From the NCBI GenBank assembly GCA_944324375.1, contig CALUWB010000001.1:1-64000 (forward strand): a stretch of 64,000 bases of DNA. The letters run 5' to 3'. This document shows positions 42,131 to 52,238 of the stretch, in pieces. A program made the translations under genes and the position numbers. This stretch comes from Candidatus Gastranaerophilales bacterium. Its GTDB lineage: Bacteria > Cyanobacteriota > Vampirovibrionia > Gastranaerophilales > Gastranaerophilaceae. The notes under the pieces are model-generated. The model had not been told where the DNA came from. It saw only the letters and a program-made list of their open reading frames with translations, and made no database searches. How positions within the stretch are numbered: the first letter of the stretch is position 1; each line of letters begins with the position of its first letter.

Positions 42131-43600
42131 CTATTTATTTACAAATTTACCAGTTTTTGGATTATATTCAAAATAATGACGAACTGATACACCCTCAGGG
42201 GTATATTGTTTAAATCGCATTAAAACATCTCTTGCATATACATATCTAACCTGTGATAATGAATTTCCATACTTAGAATCTTTTTTAAGAGCATCATTAC
42301 CATTATAACTCATAGCCACAAGCTCCATTATAGCTTCTGCTGAGTTAACATTTATACCTTGTTTTTGATATTCTTTATTTTTAATTTTCTTTAATACAGT
42401 ATTTAATTTACCTTTGAGACCTGCTGTTCCAACATCAAAATTCAAAGATGAATCTTCTCTATCTTGTACTGCACTATATAATGAAAGACTATCAGGATAT
42501 TCAGAATGGACTCTATTAATAAAATCATCATCAAACATGCCTGGATTCTTATACATATCATCAATTAACACTTTAGTTAACTGCATTACACCTTGCCCAT
42601 TTTTACTAAAAACTTTATCATCAAACTCTCTAAACTGAGATTCTTGAGCAACAATTGATGCAACAAATATAGGGAAATAGTCTAAATAATTTGATTTAAG
42701 TAGCTTTTGAGCAGATGACTTTATTACAGGAGTCTTAGATGTTTTAGCAATATCTTCTATCATTGACTTTGGATTATTTAGAGTCGAATATTTCATTATT
42801 TTATTAAAGATTTCATTTCTATCCTCATCTGTCCAACATAATTTCTTATTAGACATCATTTGGATAATACCATCTTTATTTTGATTATAAATCTTTTCAG
42901 GCTTTGCTAATTTATTCATATAAGAGTCAATAACCTTATCAAGTTGTGAACTATCTTCACCACTCATCCAACTCATATCCATATTAGACAACTCTTTATC
43001 AAAAGCTTTTATAAATGCTTTTGAGTCAACTCCAACTTGATTACCACGTTCTGCTAGTTTATCTCTTATAGTTCTTAAATAATTATTTCGAGTAGAACCC
43101 CAGCTACCGGATTCATTAGAAATTGCTTGAGCTAAAGTTTCACCTTTATCTTTTTTATATTTTTTTAGTACCTCTGTTATATTTTCTGCAGGAATTTCCT
43201 CCAAATGATCATCTAAGGATGAACTTGTCCCCATTCCATCAATATCATCATATATTTTTTGAACAAGAGAATTAACAGAAATCTTGCCTAAAAAATTAAT
43301 CATATCATCAGTTGCGACAGAACGACCTAAATTTAAGCCTTCTAAATGCTTTCTAATTTCATCTGGTTCAAAAATATTATCACCATTAGATGAAGCTAAT
43401 AGTTCAGACAGCATATTATTCAATTCGGTCTTATCTAAGACTTCTTTTGATTTCCCATCTTTATCTTTATTATAGTAATCAAATATCTTTAAAAGGTCCT
43501 TATTATTACCTAAATCAGAACGCTTTAACTCTGCATTCATATCCTTAGGACCTAACACGTTACCACTTTCACCAATTATATGTAATTTCTTATCTACCAT
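42131..43600 (-). CDS. EF-hand/lytic transglycosylase (SLT) protein
   Basis: The 489-residue protein has two EF-hand-like segments near residues 41-60 and 70-81 (SSNGDNIFEPDE, Glu12 present). A C-terminal SLT-type domain follows: AQESQF with the catalytic E320, then GQGVMQLT (336-342) and a later AMSYNGND segment. The domain order suggests a calcium-responsive murein lytic enzyme. It has no signal peptide, so export would need a dedicated route such as a flagellar-type apparatus. The AATGTAAA direct-repeat box and a TATAAT lie just upstream. Confidence 0.8.
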   Translation of the reverse strand: MVDKKLHIIGESGNVLGPKDMNAELKRSDLGNNKDLLKIFDYYNKDKDGKSKEVLDKTELNNMLSELLASSNGDNIFEPDEIRKHLEGLNLGRSVATDDMINFLGKISVNSLVQKIYDDIDGMGTSSSLDDHLEEIPAENITEVLKKYKKDKGETLAQAISNESGSWGSTRNNYLRTIRDKLAERGNQVGVDSKAFIKAFDKELSNMDMSWMSGEDSSQLDKVIDSYMNKLAKPEKIYNQNKDGIIQMMSNKKLCWTDEDRNEIFNKIMKYSTLNNPKSMIEDIAKTSKTPVIKSSAQKLLKSNYLDYFPIFVASIVAQESQFREFDDKVFSKNGQGVMQLTKVLIDDMYKNPGMFDDDFINRVHSEYPDSLSLYSAVQDREDSSLNFDVGTAGLKGKLNTVLKKIKNKEYQKQGINVNSAEAIMELVAMSYNGNDALKKDSKYGNSLSQVRYVYARDVLMRFKQYTPEGVSVRHYFEYNPKTGKFVNK

Positions 43601-43618
43601 AGCTATAATTACGACAGA

Positions 43619-43659
43619 ATTATAATAATCTTTAGCTATTGTTTACATTAATTTACATT
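43619..43659 (-). promoter_or_regulatory. candidate promoter with TGTAAA direct-repeat box
   Basis: On the minus strand AATGTAAATTAATGTAAA (43642-43659) is followed after 17 bp by TATAAT (43619-43624). The box thus covers the -35 region of the SLT gene promoter, giving a leader of about 12 bases. The box overlaps the end of queH. The identical 18-mer at 151-168 precedes the GMSxSQAR-family gene. Confidence 0.45.
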
Positions 43660-44199
43660 CTTTGAAAATTTGCATCCACAATAATTTTGTCTATATAAAT
43701 TTAATTCTTTTGACAACTTATTTGTCTTTAAAAAACCATCTTTTTTCCTGAAATTAACGGGAACATATTCAACATCATCTACATGAGATGCGATATCAAG
43801 CCCAATGTTAGTTATAAGTTCATAATTTTTATGAGGGCTTATCACAATTGTTGTTGTAAAACAATTAACACCGAGTTCTTTTGCTTTATATGCAGATTTT
43901 AAAAGCCTTAATTTAAAACATAATGTACAACGTTTACCTCTTTCAGGTTCATTTTCATACCCTTGAACAACAGATATAAACTCTGATGGACAATAAGGTT
44001 CAACAATAAGTTCAACATTATAATAATTACAAACCGTCTTTTGAGCTTCTAATCTTCTATCAAATTCTTCTTTTGTATCAAGATTTGGATTAAAGAAATA
44101 AACTATTGGTTCATATCCTAATTCTTTTAATTGTCTTATTGAATCAGCTGAGCATATTCCACAACAGGCATGTAATAATATTTTCTTCTCATCGCTCAT
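43648..44199 (-). CDS. queH: epoxyqueuosine reductase QueH
   Basis: The 183-residue protein has the QueH cysteine set: C12, C13 and C16 in LHACCGICSAD, C91 and C94 in CTLCFK, and YCGC near the C-terminus. These hold an iron-sulfur cluster and the redox site that removes the epoxide in the last step of tRNA queuosine synthesis. It starts 10 bp after the VKOR-DsbA gene. No queG is seen here. Confidence 0.92.
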   Translation of the reverse strand: MSDEKKILLHACCGICSADSIRQLKELGYEPIVYFFNPNLDTKEEFDRRLEAQKTVCNYYNVELIVEPYCPSEFISVVQGYENEPERGKRCTLCFKLRLLKSAYKAKELGVNCFTTTIVISPHKNYELITNIGLDIASHVDDVEYVPVNFRKKDGFLKTNKLSKELNLYRQNYCGCKFSKNVN

Positions 44200-44208
44200 A
44201 ATTATTTG

Positions 44209-45378
44209 TTATTCTGCTCCTTGTTTTAATAATTCTTTCAACTCATAGTATGGTTTAATCCCAACATAACGTTCGCCATTAATAACTATTGTAGGAGTTC
44301 CCATAACACCTTGAGATACGGCATAATCAATATCATCAGTTATTTGCTTCATTGTTTCTTTAGATTTTATATCTTCTTTAAATTGTTGTATATCTAATCC
44401 TATCTTCTCTGCAAGTTGAATTGCTTCTTCATCATTTTGTGGTTTGTGTTCAAATATTACAGTTGACATATCCCAATATTTACCTTGATTTTTAGCAGCA
44501 ACTGCATATTTTGCATAACGACAAGCTCCTTTATGAACTTGTTTTCGCAAATATTTATTACACTCCCTATCCAAAGGTAAGTTATGAGGTTCTACATAAA
44601 CATTTCCTAATTCTTTTACAGCCTTATGAATCATTATGTTATATGCAAAACACATTGGACAGGCAAAATCTGAATATAATTGAACTTTAACAGGTGCATT
44701 TATATCTCCTAAATTATTACCTGATACAGAATAAGGGTTTATAGTCATTTTTAAATAATTTCTTATTGAATTTAATTTTTTAACCTGAGGCGCAAAAGGA
44801 TTTGCCAATGCTGTATATGTTAAAAAACTTACACCAATTAATACAGCAATTATAAAAGGTTTAGTATATTCTTTCACCCCAGAAACAAAATCTTCAAAAC
44901 TTTCTTTAACAGATTTTATAAAACCTCCATTATCAAAATCTGTAGCAACAAGTGCTATTAAAGTATTTAGAATATATGAACAAAAACAAAGTAAGCATAT
45001 TTTATGCAAAATAAATACACTTTCAAATGCTAAAAATACTGAAACAAAGAATGAAATTAATCCTAATGATGATATATAAGACATAGGTCTTTTAAAAACA
45101 CCTAAAAAACTCAAGAATTTTATATTTTTAAGTTTATCAACAAACAATAGCATTAATATAAATAAATAAAATCCCATTCCCCAATATGCTAAAGGAACAC
45201 CTAAAAACTGAGATGCCGTTGTTTTAGCAGTTCCATCACAATCTACTATTTCATTTATTGAACAAAAACTTGATAATGCATAAGGATTAAAATTCGCATT
45301 GTAATATATAACAGCTAATTTTATTGTTGTTATTAAACCTACTAAAGCAATCAAACCTACGATTATATTCTTTTTCAC
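44209..45378 (-). CDS. vitamin K epoxide reductase-DsbA fusion
   Basis: This 389-residue protein joins a five-helix VKOR domain (residues 1-195) with C39/C47 in the first loop and C128/C131 (CLLC) in the active site to a thioredoxin-like DsbA domain (about 225-389) with the CPMC site (C241-C244) and the GTPT cis-proline loop. It forms and reoxidises disulfides in the periplasm in one polypeptide. VKOR-thioredoxin fusions are known in cyanobacteria, which supports the lineage inference. It sits between a histidine kinase and queH in one operon. Confidence 0.92.
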   Translation of the reverse strand: MKKNIIVGLIALVGLITTIKLAVIYYNANFNPYALSSFCSINEIVDCDGTAKTTASQFLGVPLAYWGMGFYLFILMLLFVDKLKNIKFLSFLGVFKRPMSYISSLGLISFFVSVFLAFESVFILHKICLLCFCSYILNTLIALVATDFDNGGFIKSVKESFEDFVSGVKEYTKPFIIAVLIGVSFLTYTALANPFAPQVKKLNSIRNYLKMTINPYSVSGNNLGDINAPVKVQLYSDFACPMCFAYNIMIHKAVKELGNVYVEPHNLPLDRECNKYLRKQVHKGACRYAKYAVAAKNQGKYWDMSTVIFEHKPQNDEEAIQLAEKIGLDIQQFKEDIKSKETMKQITDDIDYAVSQGVMGTPTIVINGERYVGIKPYYELKELLKQGAE

Positions 45379-45438
45379 AACTTAATCTCCATTTCTTTTA
45401 AATCATAATCGTATTTATATAATTTTTCAATAGAAGAA

Positions 45439-46206
45439 TTATCTACTACTTTTTAGGGGTAAACAAAATTTAAACGTACTTCCAATGCCCAACTTTGATT
45501 CTACACTAATACTTCCATTATGAGCTTCAACAATAGATTTACATAGAGCTAAGCCAATTCCAGAACCCATTTGACGTTTTATTACATCTTTGTTGGCTTG
45601 AGAGAAAAATTCAAAAATTATACCATAACTTGATTCATCTATTCCATCACCTGAATCAGTAATTTCAAAATTAAAACCATTTTCAATATAAGTTATAATC
45701 TTTATTCGCCCATCTGAAGAATTAAATTTAACAGCGTTTGAGGTTAAATTATATATAAGTTGTCTAAATCTTTTTATATCAGCTTCAATCTCCACATCTA
45801 ACAAAGTATAATCAAAACATATATTAGGATAGGAATGTATAATATCAAGTATGACGTCTTTTGTACTAAAATATTCATAATTCAATTCTAAAGGCTTATA
45901 TTGAGAGCGAGTCAAATCTAATAAATCTTGGATTAAATCTAACATATGACGAGAACTTATAGAAATATTATTAACAAATTCTAAATCCTTTTCATTTTCT
46001 AAGCGTGATAAAAGCAAATCAGAAAAACCGATTATTGAATTTAATGGAGTTTTAAATTCGTGAGAAATTTTTGCAAGCAATAGACGTAAAATATTCCATT
46101 TTTCTTCTTGCTCAAGATATTTATTAACATATTTTATTTTTGCTTGTTCTGATAATTTTAATTTTTCTAAAAGTTCTTCTTTTGATAATGCATCATAACT
46201 ATTCAT
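45439..46206 (-). CDS. soluble histidine kinase without a sensor domain
   Basis: The 255-residue protein contains a HisKA helix pair with H49 in KISHEFKTP, and a full HATPase: NLTSNAVKF (N box), DSGDGI (G1) and GSGIGLALCKSI (G2). The first 40 residues are a short coiled coil, so no membrane segment or input domain is present. No response regulator lies next to it. It follows mnmG by 48 bp and precedes the VKOR-DsbA gene. It may sense through a partner protein or act as a phosphorelay step. Confidence 0.88.
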   Translation of the reverse strand: MNSYDALSKEELLEKLKLSEQAKIKYVNKYLEQEEKWNILRLLLAKISHEFKTPLNSIIGFSDLLLSRLENEKDLEFVNNISISSRHMLDLIQDLLDLTRSQYKPLELNYEYFSTKDVILDIIHSYPNICFDYTLLDVEIEADIKRFRQLIYNLTSNAVKFNSSDGRIKIITYIENGFNFEITDSGDGIDESSYGIIFEFFSQANKDVIKRQMGSGIGLALCKSIVEAHNGSISVESKLGIGSTFKFCLPLKSSR

Positions 46207-46254
46207 TTTATGATTATAAACGTTATTAAATAGTAAAATAATAAGTTACAAGGG

Positions 46255-48120
46255 TTATTTATTTAACAAAACCATCAAAACAGAAATATCAGCAGGTTTA
46301 ACACCACCGATTCTTGCAGCTTGAGCTAGATTTGTAGGTCTTATTTTTTGTAGTTTTTCTTTTGTTTCACCTGAAATATGCTCAATTGACATATAATCAA
46401 TATTTTCAGGAATTCTATATTTTTCTAATTTAGAAGATTGTTCAATCTGAACTTCTTGACGTTTGATATAACCGTCATATTTAATCTGAACTTCAACTTC
46501 TTCATAAATATCTTTTGAGAAGTTAAGGTTATTTGTTTCTACATCTAACTCTTTTAAAATTTTATAATCAATATTAGGACGTTTTAATAATTCAGCTAAA
46601 CGTATGCCTCTATCAATATGTTCATTATATTTTGCAAGAATAGAGTTTGTTTCTTCATTTGCAGAAACTTTAACCTCTGCAAGTCTTTGCATTTCTCTTT
46701 GAATAGTTTCTTGTTTTTCTTTATAACGTTGATATTGAGCATCATCAATCAAACCAATTTTATGTCCTGTTTCAGTTAACCTTGAATCAGCATTATCTTG
46801 TCTTAATAATAATCTATATTCAGAACGAGATGTAAGCATTCTGTATGGTTCTTCAATATCTTTAGTAACTAAATCGTCAATTAAAGTTCCGATATAAGAA
46901 GAACTTCTTGATAGTTCTAGCATCTCTGATGAATTTAAGTAATTAATAGCATTTATCCCTGCAACCAAACCTTGAGCAGCAGCTTCTTCATATCCACTTG
47001 TACCATTAATTTGACCTGCGCAGAATAAACCTTCAACTACCTTAGACATTAATGAATGTTTAGTTTGAACAGCTGGAATATAATCATATTCAACAGCATA
47101 AGCTGGTTTTATAATATGAGCATTTTCTAATCCAGGAAGAGTATGCAACATTTCAACCTGAACATCAGCAGGTAAACTTGTTGAAAATCCTTGGATATAA
47201 ATTTCATAATTGTTCAATCCTTCAGGTTCAATAAATATATGATGAGAAGGATTTGACGCAAATCTTTTAACTTTATCTTCAATAGATGGACAATAACGAG
47301 GTCCAACACCATGGATTAAGCCTTGATACATTGGAGATTTATCAAGATTTGCACGAATAATCTCATGAGTTCTTTCATTTGTCCTTGTTAAATAACAAGG
47401 AACTTGTTTTCTTACAGGACGATTAGGCTTGAATGAATAAAAATGTAATTCATCATCACCCGGTTGAATTGTCATCTTTGAATAATCTATTGTGCGCTTA
47501 TCAACTCTTGCAGGAGTACCTGTTTTAAGTTTTTTGATATTTATTCCTAATTTCGCTAAAGAATCAGATAAACCAATCGCAGGTCTTTCGCCTAAACGAC
47601 CTGCAGGATAAGCTTTTAGACCAATAAATATTCTACCGTTTAATGATGTTCCTGTTGTTAAAATAACAGCACGGCAAGAATATTCTAAGCCGTACTCATC
47701 AATTACCCCTGTAACTTTACCATCTTTAGTTACTAAATCAGTAATTGAACATTGTTTAAGAAAAATATTTTCTTCTGCTTCTATGATATTTCTCATATAC
47801 TGCATATATTCATATTTATCAGATTGAGCTCTAAGAGCACGAACAGCAGGACCTTTTGAAGAATTAAGAATTTTCATTTGGATGTAAGTAGCATCAGCAA
47901 CTTCGCCCATAACACCACCTAGAGCATCAATTTCTCTAACAAGTGTTGATTTTGCAGGGCCACCAATTGCAGGATTACATGGCATAAGAGCAATATGCTC
48001 AAGGTTCAAAGAGCATAAAAGCACCTTTGCACCCAGTCTTGCAGCAGATATAGCTGCCTCACATCCGGCATGACCTGCTCCAACTACTATTACATCAAAT
48101 TTATTTCTTAAATAATCCAT
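46255..48120 (-). CDS. mnmG: tRNA uridine-5-carboxymethylaminomethyl modification enzyme MnmG
   Basis: The 621 residues begin [15 protein letters not shown] (FAD fold) and contain [19 protein letters not shown] and the C-terminal helical domain ending [18 protein letters not shown]. MnmG with MnmE modifies U34 in tRNAs. No mnmE is in this window. A divergent secreted-protein gene starts 41 bp upstream. Confidence 0.97.
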   Translation of the reverse strand: MDYLRNKFDVIVVGAGHAGCEAAISAARLGAKVLLCSLNLEHIALMPCNPAIGGPAKSTLVREIDALGGVMGEVADATYIQMKILNSSKGPAVRALRAQSDKYEYMQYMRNIIEAEENIFLKQCSITDLVTKDGKVTGVIDEYGLEYSCRAVILTTGTSLNGRIFIGLKAYPAGRLGERPAIGLSDSLAKLGINIKKLKTGTPARVDKRTIDYSKMTIQPGDDELHFYSFKPNRPVRKQVPCYLTRTNERTHEIIRANLDKSPMYQGLIHGVGPRYCPSIEDKVKRFASNPSHHIFIEPEGLNNYEIYIQGFSTSLPADVQVEMLHTLPGLENAHIIKPAYAVEYDYIPAVQTKHSLMSKVVEGLFCAGQINGTSGYEEAAAQGLVAGINAINYLNSSEMLELSRSSSYIGTLIDDLVTKDIEEPYRMLTSRSEYRLLLRQDNADSRLTETGHKIGLIDDAQYQRYKEKQETIQREMQRLAEVKVSANEETNSILAKYNEHIDRGIRLAELLKRPNIDYKILKELDVETNNLNFSKDIYEEVEVQIKYDGYIKRQEVQIEQSSKLEKYRIPENIDYMSIEHISGETKEKLQKIRPTNLAQAARIGGVKPADISVLMVLLNK

Positions 48121-48161
48121 AAAATTATTATAGTATAATAATAAAAAATGGAGTAGAACTT

Positions 48162-48743
48162 ATGATAAAAAAATTATTAACAATATTTGCAATATTAATC
48201 GGATGCTCAGTTTTAGCATTTGATACACCTGATGAAAACTTTGATATTACAACTATTACAGGCGGAGATAGATTCCAATATGTACAAGGGGTAAAGGCAT
48301 ACACTTTTTCAAAAGATTGTGCTTTTAAACTTGAGACAGATGAGTTTAAAAAAATGATAAAAGAACATAAAAAGGATAACAACTATCCAGAAAACTATTA
48401 TGCAGCACAATCAGGATATACATCTTTTAAAGGGAATAACTTGTCTGCAATGTTCACCCCTAAAATGGATATAATGTATTTATATGCAGTTCAACCACAA
48501 AACAATGTAAGAACGACATTTTATTATAATGCGATAGGACATTTAAAATATATTGATTTCTCTTACGGTAACTACCCTAACTATCCATATTATGCGAGAA
48601 AATATACAAAATCAGGTAAGTTAGTTAATACATTATATTGCCCTGATGAAATGACACAGATTAAATTCAACAAAGACGGTTCAACTGCAGAAATTTGGTA
48701 TAAAGGCAAAGTTATAGAAAAGATTGATTTAAAACAAATCTAG
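48162..48743 (+). CDS. secreted or lipoprotein-like protein of unknown function (193 aa)
   Basis: The first 20 residues are a signal peptide (MIKKLLTIFAILIGCSVLA). LIGC ends at C15 and fits a lipobox, but VLA followed by FD also fits signal peptidase I, so the sorting route is uncertain. The mature part is beta-rich with short repeats of the kind FNKDGSTAEIWYKGK near the C-terminus. GGAG is 8 bp upstream. It converges with the 1161-residue gene. No family recognised. Confidence 0.72.
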   Translation: MIKKLLTIFAILIGCSVLAFDTPDENFDITTITGGDRFQYVQGVKAYTFSKDCAFKLETDEFKKMIKEHKKDNNYPENYYAAQSGYTSFKGNNLSAMFTPKMDIMYLYAVQPQNNVRTTFYYNAIGHLKYIDFSYGNYPNYPYYARKYTKSGKLVNTLYCPDEMTQIKFNKDGSTAEIWYKGKVIEKIDLKQI

Positions 48744-48752
48744 AAATAAACC

Positions 48753-51700
48753 TTATCTTAATTTATACATTTCAATATTTGCAATTTCACCATTACCAAT
48801 TTTATGTCCATCAGCATCATAATCTACATAAACTTCCTGATCTGCAGAATTACCAATAATCTCCATACTATGTTCTGATTTTGGATAAATATCCATGTTT
48901 AATTTATGTCTGTTTGGACCTGCATAAATAGGCAAATCTGGTTGTCCAATTTCTTCGCAAAGTTTTTTTGCATAATCCACAAATGTATCTCTTAACTTAT
49001 CATTATTCTGATATTTTGTTTTTAATTCAATGTTATCTAGTACTAAAGAAGGTTTTCCATCAACTTTTGCTATATAAATCATAGTATTGCCAGCAAATGC
49101 TCCTTTATCAGTTAATTCAATAGCTCCAATACATTTATTCATAATATATGTAGGTGCTGACCACTCATTGAAATTACGTCCTAATGCTGTACAACATTGA
49201 GCATCATTACCTAGTCCTAATGCTTTTTTAATATCATACATATTGGTTTTTCTAACTTCTATTTCTGCAGTTTCGCCATCTTTTATATTTAAAGCATTAT
49301 CTACTTCATTTGTTCTCATTTTTATTAAATGTGTATAAAGAGTTCCTCTTGCAGTTTCTATTTCTGGATTTTCATTTTTTGTTGTCCAAAAATCATTAGA
49401 ATTTATTTCTTTTTTGATTTCAGAAACAATATCTTTCATATCTTCAAATGCTATAGGTTTTCCATTTTTATACAATCGATAATAATCACTAGAACCGGCA
49501 CTAAATCCATCACCTTCCCAATTATCTCTTTGACCCTTTTCAAGAGTAACTCCAAGATTGTTTTCTAGTCTTGTTAGAATAGGTTCTGTTACTTCTTTAG
49601 GAAGTTTTTTGAATAACTCATCATTCAAATCTTCTTCTAGGTTTTCTATAGCTTTTTGTTTTGCTGTTTCTGCATCTAATTTTATTTCTACAGAAGTATA
49701 TGAGTTTTTATCGACCTTTGTCCATTTATCATAATCAATACCTAAATTTTCATATATCTTTTTAGTTTCTATATTTTGAGGCATTCCATCAATAGCTTCT
49801 TCAATAGAAAGTTTTGGATTTTCTTTTATTACATTTACTAAAATGTTCATATTATCGAAGAAATCTTCAGATGATACAAACATCTTTGAAAGATATGGGC
49901 AATTTATTAAATCCAGTTTATTAGATAATTCTTCATTAAATTCAACTCCTAATTTTTCAAATATTTTTTTATTAACTGCATTATTCCAATTTGCATTATT
50001 TTCAAGAGTTGAAGGTTTGATAAGATCTATAAAATATGCCATTTCTTCTTCTGATGCAATTTCTTTTAATGCAGATAATACTCGTGTTTTAGTCACAATT
50101 TCTTGAGGTTCAAGAGATTTACTTGTATTTATCATATCATTCAATTCTTTTGTCTTGGAACTTATTTCTATCATCAATTCTTTTGCATTTGGACTTGTGA
50201 AATAAATTGACTGTATTTGACTACCTAAAGCTTTTGATTGTTTTTGTAAATCTTTTAATTCTTTTTTTGTATCATTATCGTTGATTTGTTTTAAAGATTT
50301 GATTTTATTATCAATAATTCCTTTTTGAGCGTTTAATTCCTTCATTTTTGATTGATTTTCTAGAGTTATAGAATTTATCAATTTATTTTTTAATGAACTA
50401 ATTTGCTTAGGTAATTCTGTATATTTTTGACTATTTTTATAGTTTGTTTTTTGAATTAATCGTTCATAATTTTCTGGAGATAGATTAAGTTCTGCAACAT
50501 CTTCTGTGAAAAATTTAAATTCTTCTAACATAAGAGGGAATGCAGCCTCTGTATTCCCAAGACCAATTAAATGAAGAGTTCTAGCAGTATTTATATCAGT
50601 CATTGCATTAAGAACATCTTCATCTGAAATATCTTCTACACCTGATTTCAATAAATCTTTATTTGCTAAAGCACTTTGGATTAATTCCTTATGTTCTTCT
50701 ACTCCATTTTTTGTATAATCATCTAAAAATTTAACTAAATTATATTCATCATTATAAGGATTAGGCTTTGATAAAAGTTGACACAAACTATTTCCTATTG
50801 GGGTTTCAAAAATATTATTTGAAACTATTTTATCTAAGATAACTGATTTTATTTTTACTTGTTCTGGAGTAGATGTAGAAGCAATAACATCTCCAGCTTT
50901 ATTCATAAAATTTTCATTATTATACAATCTTTCATCTGACAAGATTTTATCTATCATAGCTGATTTTATTTTTTCATGTTCTGAAGTAGATGAAAAATAA
51001 ATAATATCTCCAGTTTTTTTCATAAAGTTTTCATTATTATACAATCTTTCATCTGAGAGAATTTTATCTGCTATTTTTACTTGCTCTGGAGTAGAAATAT
51101 TTTTAATAATATCTTCACTATTATTCATAAAGTTTATATTATTACACAGTTTTTTATTTTCAAAAATATGAATATTATTTGAATTAAGCCATTTTAATAA
51201 TTTATTATATTCTTGACTATAAAATATTTTTTGAACGGTTTTAGGTTTTAGGATTATTAAATCTGTTAAATTTTCTATATTATAAAAGTAAAATCTAGGT
51301 ACGGTATTACCATTAGAATCAATTGTTTTTTCATTAATTAAATCTTTAATTAATTGAGCATTATCAGGATTATTGTCTATTATATCGATTATTTTCTCTA
51401 TTTCATAACTTTCAAATCTTGGAACTGTTTTATTATTAGAATTAATAGTTTTCTGATTAAGTAAATCTTCTATAAATTCCTCATTATCTGGGTGATTTTT
51501 TAATAAGTTGATTAATCCCTTTATTTCAAAACCTGAAAATCTATGAGCAGTATTGTAATGATAATCAATTGTTTTTTCATCAATTAAATAATTTAAAATT
51601 TTAGTCTTTGATGGATTATCTTTTGATAAATTAACCAACATATTAATATTATCAACATCAAATCTATAAACTGGACTACCAAAATAATCAATAGATACTT

Positions 51701-52238
51701 TATTAATCAAATCATCTACGAATTGATGATTATTATCTTTTGATAGGTTAACTAAATTTTCTATATCATTCACACTAAATCGATATGAAGAAGCATCTTT
51801 AGAAGGAATACCTTTTTTATTGATTAAATCATTTATAAATTGGGTTTTATCAGAATTATTTTTTATTAAATCGAATAATTTTTGTATATCTGTATTATTA
51901 AATCGTTGAACAGAATTTCCATTCTCATCTTTTATAGTATATTGTTTTAAATCATTTTTTATTTTTTTTTCTTCTATTTTATTGGTTATAAAATTTGGAA
52001 CTAATACCTTTTTCATAAAATCCTTAACATTACCTTTAAAAGATAAATTTAGGTGACTTGCTTGATTATTTGAAAAAGATGTATTTAGATTAGCATTTTT
52101 GTCTGAATATTTATCAAAATAACCTCTAAAATATGTATTATTACTCTCTTTAGGCAAGCTGGTATTGTTTGTATTCTCATTCTTTTGAGAATATAAATTA
52201 CTTACTGGGTAATTTTTTCTTATGCCTTCTATATTCAT
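48753..52238 (-). CDS. 1161-aa repeat protein with SFKGN tag
   Basis: The N-terminus is Asn/Ser-rich and has SFKGN at 66-70. From about residue 110 to 320 five repeats of 39-41 residues are anchored by RF at 112, 153, 192, 233, 274 and 315, with pattern RFxxxxI...L, NPD, then DLIN-K-TID. A second array around 366-480 repeats NENFM at intervals of 35-39. A long helical middle leads to a C-terminal domain (about 1030-1161) with AQCCTALG and DYDADGHKIGNGE, which resembles an EF-hand loop with one extra residue. There is no signal peptide. The family is unknown; the repeats suggest a binding surface. Confidence 0.75.
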   Translation of the reverse strand: MNIEGIRKNYPVSNLYSQKNENTNNTSLPKESNNTYFRGYFDKYSDKNANLNTSFSNNQASHLNLSFKGNVKDFMKKVLVPNFITNKIEEKKIKNDLKQYTIKDENGNSVQRFNNTDIQKLFDLIKNNSDKTQFINDLINKKGIPSKDASSYRFSVNDIENLVNLSKDNNHQFVDDLINKVSIDYFGSPVYRFDVDNINMLVNLSKDNPSKTKILNYLIDEKTIDYHYNTAHRFSGFEIKGLINLLKNHPDNEEFIEDLLNQKTINSNNKTVPRFESYEIEKIIDIIDNNPDNAQLIKDLINEKTIDSNGNTVPRFYFYNIENLTDLIILKPKTVQKIFYSQEYNKLLKWLNSNNIHIFENKKLCNNINFMNNSEDIIKNISTPEQVKIADKILSDERLYNNENFMKKTGDIIYFSSTSEHEKIKSAMIDKILSDERLYNNENFMNKAGDVIASTSTPEQVKIKSVILDKIVSNNIFETPIGNSLCQLLSKPNPYNDEYNLVKFLDDYTKNGVEEHKELIQSALANKDLLKSGVEDISDEDVLNAMTDINTARTLHLIGLGNTEAAFPLMLEEFKFFTEDVAELNLSPENYERLIQKTNYKNSQKYTELPKQISSLKNKLINSITLENQSKMKELNAQKGIIDNKIKSLKQINDNDTKKELKDLQKQSKALGSQIQSIYFTSPNAKELMIEISSKTKELNDMINTSKSLEPQEIVTKTRVLSALKEIASEEEMAYFIDLIKPSTLENNANWNNAVNKKIFEKLGVEFNEELSNKLDLINCPYLSKMFVSSEDFFDNMNILVNVIKENPKLSIEEAIDGMPQNIETKKIYENLGIDYDKWTKVDKNSYTSVEIKLDAETAKQKAIENLEEDLNDELFKKLPKEVTEPILTRLENNLGVTLEKGQRDNWEGDGFSAGSSDYYRLYKNGKPIAFEDMKDIVSEIKKEINSNDFWTTKNENPEIETARGTLYTHLIKMRTNEVDNALNIKDGETAEIEVRKTNMYDIKKALGLGNDAQCCTALGRNFNEWSAPTYIMNKCIGAIELTDKGAFAGNTMIYIAKVDGKPSLVLDNIELKTKYQNNDKLRDTFVDYAKKLCEEIGQPDLPIYAGPNRHKLNMDIYPKSEHSMEIIGNSADQEVYVDYDADGHKIGNGEIANIEMYKLR

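Noticed and set aside
48162-48743. SFKGN also present in the secreted 193-residue protein
   Set aside because: It lies after a signal peptide inside the folded part, not in an N-terminal tag, so I treat it as coincidence.
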